From Phoronis ovalis (taxonomy: Eukaryota; Phoronida; Phoronidae): a DNA stretch of 17,540 nt. Of this stretch, positions 11,501 to 17,204 are shown piece after piece. The stretch spans positions 1 to 17,540 of the forward strand of contig JAOXYB010020416.1 of the NCBI GenBank assembly GCA_028565635.1, written 5' to 3'. The translations under genes were made by a program, and so were the position numbers. The stretch's first letter is position 1, and every line of letters begins with the position of its first letter. The notes beneath the pieces are model-generated. The model ran no database searches. It was given only the letters and a program-made list of their open reading frames with translations, and was not told the origin of the DNA.

Positions 11501-14500
11501 GATCTACTAACCCCAGTTTCGGGAATTTTTATTAACAAAAATGGACTAGACAGACAGCTAAAAATGCATGCAACAGTAGCGCATACATATATACGCCATA
11601 ATGTATTCACTGTCAGGCTAGCTCTTAAGTCTCACATTTTCTCACAATATTATCTGGTGGATGAAACAAAAACTAGAAAGAGTTTGATACATACCTTATT
11701 TTTACATTCCATAAGGAAGAAGCAAGATTTTTCCATAGATTTTTTTATGTCTAAAGCTTTAGTATATAGTTTATATGTTTCTTTACCACACTGTTGTACA
11801 TATGGTAGCAATTTCTGTAGCAAGGATGGATACGACTGAGTAAAAGGCAGATCCACTATCAAGTAACCAATACCAGCAATTAAATTACCAGGTAAAATGG
11901 TATTTGCCTACAAAATCAAAGAACCTACACATTCAACTTGTAAATGTTACATTCATAAAATTCTTTCTAAAAAATGTAGTATATCTTACAACACCTATAA
12001 AAATACAAAAAAACTTTGACCCCTAATTTCAAAAGGTTACAGCAGACATTTTTAAGTGAAAATAAATAGGTAACATAACAAGTAAAAATTGTTCTGTACA
12101 CCCACAAACTAGCTTTGACATGTCTCATGGCATAGGGGGGATAAATGTGCGTGGCAATGTTTACAAGGAAGGACAGCATATAAAATGTACAGCACAATGT
12201 TTGAGGAATGGAACGGGACATATAAATTCATATGCTCTACTGTTTTTGCATCAAACCGAATCTAACTAGTAATTTACATGGATTTTTAGATCATGTTGTT
12301 TGGTTACATCCAGGTTAGGTTACATGTGTGTTAAAATTGACAGGAAATGATTTGGGTACAGGGGGGCATGAGCTCTTGTCAATACATATGAACAGAAATA
12401 AAGACAATAAAACTAGAAACTGTGTATACAGGGGTGCACTGTTGTAGATTTTTCCTTGAAATAGGTTTCTATATTGTAACTCTTACTATAATTAATTACC
12501 ATCCTTTCCTTATGCATACACAAACCATCTTACATTCTTTACCTTTATTTATCACTTGCTTATACATTTATAATTTGTCGAAGACGAGTGTCCCCGCTAT
12601 TAATTGCAACAAATGATGTGTGACTAGTCAGGATTAATATATTCCCAAACACCAACATAATTACATGTAACAAATGTACAATTAGATGTTAAAAAAATAC
12701 CTTTTCCACAGGTACCATATAATCCAATAAATGTGTGGCATACACAGCTATACACACATACAAGATTCTGTGCTCTGTACCCTTCAGCACTGATTGACTT
12801 GTATGATGATGCAAATGTAGTAATTCTCCAATACTTTCAAAGCAATCAGTTAGTTTATCAGCCTATGAAATACATGAAATATATTCTGCGTAACAAGACA
12901 AAATGCTATTGTGCACATCTCATCTTGGTTCACTCAGGTGTAGCTGCTATACAGCATAGATGGCTGACATTACAGATTGTTTAGAAAGTGCGCAGCTCTA
13001 GACAGTGAATAGTTGAGGCTGAATTGGTGGATGTAAGCACAAAAAGCTTCGATTGACACCAGATTAGTCCCTAGTTTCCATGTAATTTATATTATTTTCA
13101 CCCTCCTCTACCCCAAACACTGTCTGCTTCATTATTCAAACTTTGTTAGTAATTACCATAATCAAAATGCAATTATTTTATTTGTATTTTTCCTAGTTGT
13201 GATTTTTAATAGACCAACTCTTTTCTGGAAACATTAATTTACAAAATCATAGTACAAACCATCTCCCTGGCATGTACACTTGTGTCTTCAAATACAGCTT
13301 GAGTGATAGCACTAGCCATTAGTTCCAGGATTAGATTCATCAGACATAACACATCACTTGCTGCATCGGTATTACTTATTTTCAGTAACAATAAACATCT
13401 ATCCAAAATGGACACACAAAACTGTGGCAATGTCAGCTGCATTATTTGCAATGCTTGTATGTCCTCAGTGACCACTTCACCAGAAGAATCTCCAACTTGC
13501 GGTGACATTGATCTATTGTACACAAGTAAAGTATATCGTGGTAATTAGGGAACACATTAAAAAGTCACACAATGCTCTGGCACCACCAGCTATCTAAAGT
13601 TAATGCTATGTGCTTAAACTACTGGTGATTCAAAATTGAAAGTTAAGTTTGTTAATTCATACAAAAGACTATACCACTATATAAACTATTGATAATTCTC
13701 AACATTTAAAATAAATGAAAAGAAAGTACAACACAGTAAAAAAGTTCATTAATGCATTTTGATGAAATCATACAGACTTAGAGAGAAATAATAGTATTAT
13801 TAGCAGTTTTTATATGTAACATAAATTGATTAGAGATTTTATTTTTCGATTTTAAAGAATTCTTACCTTGAGTCAGGATTTGAATCCCTGTCCTGGCCAT
13901 CTCCTCTCACCCTTGGCACATCTTGGCCAATTACAGAAGGTCTGGAATCTTCTGAATGCAGACTTCCAGATGATGACAGGCTAGAGTTACTGAAATCTAT
14001 AAACAACATATAACAGATAAGGAAACAGTAGTCAGTAAATTGTACTTGTAAAAACTACTTACAGCACATGATTATATGGGAACACCTTGTAAGAGTTTTC
14101 TATATTAAAATCATGGGTTTGCCTTTGGAAGGCAAAGTGTGCAAATATCAGTGCACTATAGAAGAAACATTTTTGATATTTAAAAATGCTCTTGTTGTAT
14201 TTTCATTATTTGTTTTTGTAATTACAATCAAAATACCTTGTTTTGGTGTGTATAAAGCAGGATCTTGATAAAATCTCTGTCTTGATTTTAAACAACAACA
14301 GAAGTCTTGAAGGCATTTCACAGCACCTGATGTTACTGACTTTAAGTCTTTTTTATTACTGTTTAGACAAAGAAGGTACAATAGAGTCTGAAAAAAAAAA
14401 TAATATCACAAAATAAAACTTCAAATAAGGAACTTTTCTGATAGGAAAACATCCTGCCTTCCCTAAAACTGTCATTAACTGCAAATTGTTTGCAATCACA

Positions 14501-17204
14501 CTACCTACTCCATGTGATCTAATGCAAACTGAATCCTCACAGCTTAGTGAAAAAGTGGATGGTCTGTTGTTACAAAGCTAAATATGTATAATTCCAAGAT
14601 TTTTCACAGTTTAGTCTGTTGCAGTTTATTCATATTTGGTGTCAAGTTATTCATCACCTTGATAATGCTTGGTCTCTGAAGGAAAACTTCTGCAGGAAAA
14701 TCTTGCAACACGACATCACTAAGAAATTCACAGGTACTGATCACCAGAGACACGTCTTTACTTTGCAGTGAGCTATTAAGATTAATAAAAGCATAAAATA
14801 TGTAAACATGTTACAATCTGTACTCACAATTCAGGCATTATTTAGAATACAGTTACATATTTTGCAACATTGTATCAATTTATACTTTGCATAAGAGGCA
14901 GCGTGTCTGCATTTTGAGATTTTTCTGCCTATATGAATGATGATATAAAACAGCTATAGAAAGACACAATTTTAAAAGCAAACCTACAGCCAACTGAATT
15001 TATATGAAGATGACACTTACTACCTTTGTTTTAACAGACTAGACATGTAAACATCAAACAGTTCTGGAACAACGACTGAAAATTGAAAGGAAATGTCAGA
15101 ACAGTTGATTCATATCTCTAATAATATAGTATCAATAAGAACTAATAATATCAATGGTGTTTTAACAAATCACATTCACCTGTTTGTTGTAGACAGTACA
15201 TGTCTATCAGTAGGTGCTAGAGGTATCCATGGAAATGTTGAAAATTTAAAACAGCTTGTGTTTATAATTTGCTCTGCTGAAACAAATTAAAAGCAAATGA
15301 AGAATAAATGACTAAGAGCTCCATGTAAGATTCCGCTGATATTTGTTTATTTCATGGATGTTTTCACATATTCTGTTCTGCTGTTTGCCTTCATTACCCT
15401 TGTCTTCTTAAAACATATCTACAGTGTATACCAATTAAACAGTTCAACTTTATTGCCTGGTGAGAATTTATTCTAAGATTTAGAAAAATCCTGGATTTGA
15501 CAATATCCTTGGGTGGATCTAGAAACACACCAAAGTGGAACTGACTTAACACAGAAGACAATATTATCACTATTCCCATTCCTTAATTTCCAAAATTTTA
15601 AGATAGAAAGTATCTAACAATCTAATATGAACCTTCAGTAGGATTAACCTGCATACCTGGGGTTGCCTGCATATTTATTTTTTCTTGTCCATTTATTAAC
15701 TCTGTGAAGTAACCGACAGCTGGTTCAACATTTGTGGTTTGTCTACTTGGCTGAGGTGTCACAGGATGAAAAGTAGATGGCTCAAGGAATCTTTCTGGCA
15801 ACACAGCACCTATTAAAAATATTGCAATATGTGGGAATAGCACAAAGAAATAATTAGTAGTAACATACTTGCACATATATCCTTTTTAATACAGACTTGG
15901 ACTTGTGTGAAATGATTAGGTAGCTAGCAGATCTGTAGCAGGTATTATTCATTCTTTTCTATTTAGCAGATATTAATATTCTTTCACATAATTTTCAAGT
16001 ATCTAGCATGAATATATGCCTCAGCTGACCTTACACTACTAATAAATAGAAATGTGATGCCACAAATCAAAACACAAAGTAAACCCTATGACAAGAAATC
16101 CATCATCCATGGAAATGTAACAGTCTATGATTATGGTACATGTTTATTTTGTCAACTATGTAACTTATATTATAAAATAAAGGGACAGTGCAAATTTTGT
16201 GATTTTTTATATCCTTGTCTTTTAATTCTACACAGCACAAAACCACAACCACAAGCTGAAAGTAAAGTCACTGAACTTTGTTAACAGGTGCGTGCCCACA
16301 TTACTGTACCTCTGTCCTTAACTTCATTTAATGCTGTCTTACTGCCTTGATAAACAGTTATACATTCGTCTGAGGGTACTGTATGCTGATTATCTGGTAT
16401 CCTCATCAAAGTGTCAACAATCAGATCAATGATTTGTTGTTGATCAGGAGGACTGTCAAAACGCAGTTGTGTCAAAAATTGTATTGCTCCAATGTCCAAG
16501 AGTAAAGCAGCGGCAGATGAATGCTGTAATCAAACCAAGGCAATAACATAGGGCACTGTGTCACTGATAATTTTAAATATATGTTTAAAACGTTATGAAA
16601 CAACTGAAAAGACTGTTTACAATTTAATTGTTCCACTCATCACATATTTTTACACTTACTACCAAGACACCATATAAATCACTTCTTTTCTGGTACAGGG
16701 GTGCTTTTTATGCATGAACAACAGTTATGATGGAATAAAAAATTTGTTGAGAGAGTTAGCTGTTAGGAATTTTCGTGTGCATGACAGTACTGGACTACCA
16801 AATGGCTTTTGGCGCAGTTAAAGTTGAATTTGATAGACAGAGAGTATCCAGAAGATGACAATGAACTGAGATGGTAGGAATTACATATTTTTCGACTGTT
16901 TAATGGAGTTACCTTAGCAGAGAGTACAGGACTTTCAGCTATTGCCTCACAAGTCAGAATATCAAGAGGCATAACCCATGGCATAACAAATGTCATGAAA
17001 TCGGGACTATACGTACCCTAGCTAATTTCAGAATCAATCCTAAAACCTTTTCTTCTTCTGAGCATTTCGGAAAATTGAACCACTCAAGCAGACGAATTAG
17101 CAAATGTTTTTCCTGCACAATGTCAGCCTCATTTATAACATTGTTATTAAGTTTTGATATGATGTTATTCAGTGCTCTACTTCGTATTTCATGTAAGTTA
17201 TGTC
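2329..17204 (-). CDS. RTTN: Rotatin (RTTN) gene, partial: 24 internal coding exons
   Basis: Rotatin is a large helical-repeat protein of the centriole and basal body, needed in animals for centriole assembly and elongation, ciliogenesis and left-right patterning; in vertebrates it works with STIL. I joined, from N to C: 17204-17017, 16523-16310, 15809-15657, 15075-15024, 14772-14658, 14387-14237, 13996-13867, 13512-13260, 12862-12701, 11907-11695, 10997-10882, 10257-10131, 9820-9695, 9335-9219, 8850-8711, 8456-8288, 6991-6892, 6478-6372, 5238-5118, 4695-4599, 4152-4099, 3710-3516, 3189-2968, 2596-2329. The sum is 3,590 nt, giving two bases of a split Gly codon and 1,196 full codons with no stop. 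All junctions are GT-AG and all phases join. The similarity to vertebrate rotatin (about 2,200 residues) is collinear throughout. The first exon (about 11 residues) and the C-terminal part are outside the window. Residues below are numbered from the first full codon. Gene identity is very secure; single splice sites are inferred. Confidence 0.96.
2597..2967 (-). other. RTTN intron W-X (371 bp)
   Basis: AT-rich GT-AG intron; nothing further seen. Confidence 0.85.
2968..3189 (-). CDS. RTTN: RTTN exon W: LKLSAEDI...[13 protein letters not shown]
   Basis: Residues 1033-1106 plus two bases. The acceptor is TTGTACAACAG and the donor [31 protein letters not shown] and [20 protein letters not shown] correspond to [20 protein letters not shown] and [20 protein letters not shown] in vertebrates. 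It ends at the ALNR of the conserved ALNRF. Confidence 0.95.
3190..3515 (-). other. RTTN intron V-W (326 bp)
   Basis: AT-rich GT-AG intron. The minus-strand frame at 3333-3524 is mostly inside it and is not rotatin-like. Confidence 0.85.
3516..3710 (-). CDS. RTTN: RTTN exon [13 protein letters not shown]...WNIAWH
   Basis: Residues 968-1032 plus two bases. The acceptor is GCTTTTACAG and the donor [31 protein letters not shown] parallels [36 protein letters not shown] parallels VSDMLRIAWNLSWYHG. The donor sits one base before an in-frame TAA, which fixes the exon end. Confidence 0.95.
3711..4098 (-). other. RTTN intron U-V (388 bp)
   Basis: AT-rich GT-AG intron; nothing further seen. Confidence 0.85.
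4099..4152 (-). CDS. RTTN: RTTN exon U: 54-bp micro-exon
   Basis: Residues 950-967 plus two bases ([17 protein letters not shown]). The acceptor is TTATCTCTAG and the donor AAAAG|GTATGT. The [13 protein letters not shown] run made with exon V corresponds to SVFSLPVSVFRRY in vertebrates. Phases fit both neighbours. Confidence 0.91.
4153..4598 (-). other. RTTN intron T-U (446 bp)
   Basis: AT-rich GT-AG intron with an A/T homopolymer patch near 4380; nothing further seen. Confidence 0.85.
4599..4695 (-). CDS. RTTN: RTTN exon [11 protein letters not shown] signature
   Basis: Residues 918-949 plus two bases. The acceptor is TGATTTGCAG and the donor [28 protein letters not shown] matches vertebrate GALFCLLLFDEVSRMDM. 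The longer minus-strand frame at 4510-4701 is a different reading of the same DNA. Confidence 0.94.
4696..5117 (-). other. RTTN intron S-T (422 bp)
   Basis: AT-rich GT-AG intron; nothing further seen. Confidence 0.85.
5118..5238 (-). CDS. RTTN: RTTN exon S: helical repeat
   Basis: Residues 878-917 plus one base. The acceptor is TTTTCTTGTAG and the donor [30 protein letters not shown] then [13 protein letters not shown] matches vertebrate [33 protein letters not shown]. Longer open frames exist here in two other readings; phase and homology select this one. Confidence 0.94.
5381..5533. repeat. Minisatellite, 43-bp unit, about 3.5 copies
   Basis: Copies start at 5381, 5424, 5467 and 5510 (the last partial). 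The unit begins AGTATTTATTGTGGAACTGC and ends GCATCTATG. The first two copies are identical; the third differs by one base (AGTACTT) and the fourth by two (AGTGCTTACT), so divergence increases rightward. It lies in an intron, about 140 bp from exon S. Confidence 0.97.
5685..5704. repeat. TG dinucleotide microsatellite, 10 units
   Basis: Uninterrupted (TG)10 in the same intron as the minisatellite, within a wider TATG/CATG-rich stretch. Confidence 0.97.
5836..5915 (+). mobile_element. Possible 3' tail of a non-LTR retroelement
   Basis: A run of T and TTTTTGTATTTG is followed by CTGTGACAATAAACTAT, with AATAAA at 5896-5901. T-rich/TGTATTT plus GTGACAATAAA sequence resembles the 3' ends of LINE-type elements in marine invertebrates. 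No reverse-transcriptase coding is present, so this is only a resemblance. Confidence 0.25.
6372..6478 (-). CDS. RTTN: RTTN exon R: helical repeat
   Basis: Residues 842-877 (first codon split). The acceptor is ATTTTGATTAG and the donor [32 protein letters not shown] aligns with [20 protein letters not shown] of vertebrate rotatin. It ends in phase 0. It is too short to stand out as an open frame. Confidence 0.93.
6479..6891 (-). other. RTTN intron Q-R (413 bp)
   Basis: AT-rich GT-AG intron; nothing further seen. Confidence 0.85.
6892..6991 (-). CDS. RTTN: RTTN exon [12 protein letters not shown] signature
   Basis: Residues 809-841 plus one base. The acceptor is TGTTTCCAG and the donor [28 protein letters not shown] is near-identical to vertebrate [16 protein letters not shown]. 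The open frame around it extends into the intron on both sides, but splice signals and homology limit it to this interval. Confidence 0.96.
6992..8287 (-). other. RTTN intron P-Q (1,296 bp, longest internal intron)
   Basis: GT-AG intron. Half of it is the 660-bp inverted-repeat element at 7490-8149; the remainder is AT-rich without recognisable features. Confidence 0.85.
7490..8149. mobile_element. Unclassified inverted-repeat element, 660 bp, nested
   Basis: The left end ACGCAAGTAACTTAAGTCAGGT is matched by the complement of the right end ACCTGCCTTAAGTTACTTGCGT with one mismatch. AGT flanks both sides (7487-7489 and 8150-8152); if the repeats start one base further in, the duplication is TA. 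Inside is a second inverted pair, AAATTCCGCGCGTTC (7626-7640) against its complement (7908-7923). A 62-codon plus-strand frame (7687-7875) lies in the core with no recognised domain. The family is not assignable by eye. Confidence 0.7.
8288..8456 (-). CDS. RTTN: RTTN exon [13 protein letters not shown] helix region
   Basis: Residues 752-808 (first codon split). The acceptor is a T-rich TTTTTTGTAG and the donor [32 protein letters not shown] and [14 protein letters not shown] match vertebrate VRSTALKHLAFHLTSEEG and RVTNLFIVEKS. It ends in phase 0, before the longest intron. Confidence 0.95.
8711..8850 (-). CDS. RTTN: RTTN exon O: helical repeat, GYGNLQT...FRATLRMMF
   Basis: Residues 706-751 plus two bases. 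The acceptor is ATATATATCAG and the donor TCTAG|GTAATG. It begins Gly-Tyr, as does the vertebrate segment GYADTEDPLGNCILSL. It ends with [16 protein letters not shown], close to ARFRAALRLLFSKKPS. Confidence 0.94.
8851..9218 (-). other. RTTN intron N-O (368 bp)
   Basis: GT-AG intron; nothing further seen. Confidence 0.85.
9219..9335 (-). CDS. RTTN: RTTN exon N: helical repeat
   Basis: Residues 667-705, 39 codons, phase 0 to 0. The acceptor is TCGTTTGTAG and the donor ATACAG|GTGTTA (a weaker donor, forced by an in-frame stop soon after). [20 protein letters not shown] and AIMPIIQ match the vertebrate AKAILLYLLQGRLMM...W and PVIPVLQ elements. Confidence 0.93.
9336..9694 (-). other. RTTN intron M-N (359 bp)
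   Basis: GT-AG intron; nothing further seen. The minus-strand frame at 9250-9453 runs through exon N in a different reading. Confidence 0.85.
9695..9820 (-). CDS. RTTN: RTTN exon [13 protein letters not shown] block
   Basis: Residues 625-666, 42 codons, phase 0 to 0. The acceptor is GTACTTTGCAG and the donor [32 protein letters not shown] corresponds to [20 protein letters not shown] in vertebrates. Confidence 0.95.
9821..10130 (-). other. RTTN intron L-M (310 bp)
   Basis: AT-rich GT-AG intron; nothing further seen. Confidence 0.85.
10131..10257 (-). CDS. RTTN: RTTN exon L: helical repeat [20 protein letters not shown]
   Basis: Residues 582-624 (first codon split). The acceptor is AGTATTTCAG and the donor [30 protein letters not shown] resembles [24 protein letters not shown] of vertebrate rotatin, with the His-Pro turn conserved. 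It ends in phase 0. Confidence 0.95.
10258..10881 (-). other. RTTN intron K-L (624 bp)
   Basis: GT-AG intron carrying the complete 180-bp MITE at 10432-10611; without it the intron would be about 440 bp. There is a short ATT run near 10700. Confidence 0.85.
10432..10611. mobile_element. PIF/Harbinger-type MITE, complete, 180 bp
   Basis: The ends are near-perfect inverted repeats of about 40 bp: GGGCTGTTCCAGTAAAAAAA followed by a G-rich tract on the left, and its complement on the right. They are flanked by TTA on both sides (10429-10431 and 10612-10614). A 3-bp TWA duplication with ends starting GGG is characteristic of PIF/Harbinger elements. There is no coding capacity; inside are three ATTRTGGGTGGT-type repeats. 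It is presumably mobilised by a transposase elsewhere in the genome. Confidence 0.85.
10882..10997 (-). CDS. RTTN: RTTN exon K: helical repeat
   Basis: Residues 544-581 plus two bases. The acceptor is GATACTTTAG and the donor GATGT|GTAAGT (perfect intron consensus). [20 protein letters not shown] then [11 protein letters not shown] aligns with vertebrate [31 protein letters not shown]. Confidence 0.94.
10998..11694 (-). other. RTTN intron J-K (697 bp)
   Basis: GT-AG intron, AT-rich. The plus-strand open frame starting at 11495 runs across the exon J donor and is antisense noise. No element ends seen. Confidence 0.8.
11695..11907 (-). CDS. RTTN: RTTN exon J: helical repeat region
   Basis: Residues 473-543, 71 codons, phase 0 to 0. 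The acceptor is GATTTTGTAG and the donor AATAAG|GTATGT (near consensus). [20 protein letters not shown] parallels FLLSLDMPISLEYPEIHEAV, and [20 protein letters not shown] parallels [20 protein letters not shown]. The longest open frame in the window (11495-11839, plus) runs antisense to this exon and is a shadow. Confidence 0.95.
11908..12700 (-). other. RTTN intron I-J (793 bp)
   Basis: Large GT-AG intron. It has open frames on both strands (11967-12221 minus, 12422-12616 plus) of low-complexity, hydrophobic composition with no recognisable domain. No repeat or inverted-repeat ends seen. Confidence 0.8.
12701..12862 (-). CDS. RTTN: RTTN exon I: helical repeat ending MVPVEK
   Basis: Residues 419-472, 54 whole codons, phase 0 to 0. 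The acceptor is ATTTCATAG and the donor [32 protein letters not shown] and [21 protein letters not shown] correspond to the vertebrate LGALGETMCYHK... and ...FAVRLLQTLLPVEK segments. It is easy to miss because the longer open frame here is on the plus strand. Confidence 0.94.
12863..13259 (-). other. RTTN intron H-I (397 bp)
   Basis: AT-rich GT-AG intron; nothing further seen. Confidence 0.85.
13260..13512 (-). CDS. RTTN: RTTN exon [10 protein letters not shown] helical block
   Basis: Residues 334-418 (first codon split). The acceptor is TTGTGTACAATAG and the donor [32 protein letters not shown] matches vertebrate [21 protein letters not shown]. The following hydrophobic helices, [18 protein letters not shown], fit a HEAT/armadillo fold. 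It ends in phase 0. Confidence 0.95.
13513..13866 (-). other. RTTN intron G-H (354 bp)
   Basis: AT-rich GT-AG intron; nothing further seen. Confidence 0.85.
13867..13996 (-). CDS. RTTN: RTTN exon G: serine-rich linker with conserved RGDGQD motif
   Basis: Residues 291-333 plus two bases. The acceptor is TTGTTTATAG and the donor TCAAG|GTAAGA (near consensus). The first half is a serine tract ([15 protein letters not shown]), probably disordered. It is followed by [18 protein letters not shown], which closely matches the RPSVVGRTGQRPRGDGQD stretch of vertebrate rotatin. Confidence 0.95.
14237..14387 (-). CDS. RTTN: RTTN exon F: helical repeat with KCLQDF...RQRFYQDP
   Basis: Residues 241-290 plus one base. 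It follows a long T-run ending TTCAG, a very strong acceptor; the donor is [30 protein letters not shown] then [11 protein letters not shown] parallels the vertebrate [25 protein letters not shown]. It is notable for three successive cysteines. Confidence 0.95.
14658..14772 (-). CDS. RTTN: RTTN exon E: conserved STCEF/QDFPAE block
   Basis: Residues 202-240 (first codon split). The acceptor is ATCTTAATAG and the donor [31 protein letters not shown] is almost identical to vertebrate MQDFPAEIFLQRPKIVQ, one of the strongest family signatures here. It ends in phase 0. Confidence 0.95.
15024..15075 (-). CDS. RTTN: RTTN exon D: 52-bp micro-exon
   Basis: Residues 185-201 plus two bases ([17 protein letters not shown]). 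The acceptor is ATTTTCAG and the donor CAAAG|GTAGTA. Its phases (1 in, 2 out) are exactly what exons C and E require. It aligns loosely to the WLPLTTTDRHVL segment preceding SSL in vertebrate rotatin. It rests on splice sites, phase and position more than on sequence identity. Confidence 0.75.
15076..15656 (-). other. RTTN intron C-D (581 bp)
   Basis: GT-AG intron. It carries a possible alternative minus-strand exon near 15438-15560 (coding [18 protein letters not shown]) and a plus-strand open frame at 15093-15290. Neither is needed for the continuous reading frame. Confidence 0.7.
15657..15809 (-). CDS. RTTN: RTTN exon C: proline/threonine-rich linker
   Basis: Residues 134-184 plus one base. 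The acceptor is TTTTTAATAG and the donor CCCCAG|GTATGC. The sequence is low in hydrophobics and rich in P, T, Q and E, so probably disordered. Only GYF...[10 protein letters not shown] resembles the GYFPQD...QQMEVPP stretch of vertebrate rotatin. An alternative donor (GTTAAT, 8 nt downstream in the transcript) exists, but the one chosen keeps the frame into exon D. Confidence 0.83.
15810..16309 (-). other. RTTN intron B-C (500 bp)
   Basis: GT-AG intron. It contains a plus-strand open frame (16054-16284) with clustered cysteines (CLFCQLC...CKFC) that resembles a metal-binding spacing, but has no flanking splice or promoter support. Confidence 0.8.
16310..16523 (-). CDS. RTTN: RTTN exon B: armadillo-like domain, second part
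   Basis: Residues 63-133 plus the first base of codon 134. The acceptor is TTTGATTACAG and the donor [33 protein letters not shown] corresponds to the LVDVGAVEFLSKLR helix of vertebrate rotatin. The following [14 protein letters not shown] closes the domain. The last third is polar and weakly conserved. Confidence 0.94.
16524..17016 (-). other. RTTN intron A-B (493 bp)
   Basis: GT-AG intron, AT-rich. A minus-strand open frame at 16763-16996 has no rotatin similarity and no supporting splice pair; nothing else is seen. Confidence 0.8.
17017..17204 (-). CDS. RTTN: RTTN exon A: start of N-terminal armadillo-like domain
   Basis: Residues 1-62 ([11 protein letters not shown] to LILKLAR). The acceptor is TTTCTCTCAG and the donor AGG|GTACGT. 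The exon begins with GA, completing a Gly codon begun in the unseen first exon, which agrees with the Lys-Leu-Gly-His order of vertebrate rotatin. [18 protein letters not shown] is the family signature of the rotatin N-terminal domain (Pfam RTTN_N). It ends in phase 0. Confidence 0.95.

Noticed and set aside
11495-11839. 114-codon plus-strand open frame, the longest in the window
   Set aside because: It is antisense to rotatin exon J, crosses its donor site, and has no recognised domain; the minus-strand reading is clearly homologous.
12733-12984. 83-codon plus-strand open frame
   Set aside because: It overlaps exon I antisense; the minus-strand exon has correct splice sites, phase and homology.
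13303-13548. 81-codon plus-strand open frame
   Set aside because: It is a shadow of exon H, whose minus-strand product carries the LPQFCVSIL signature.
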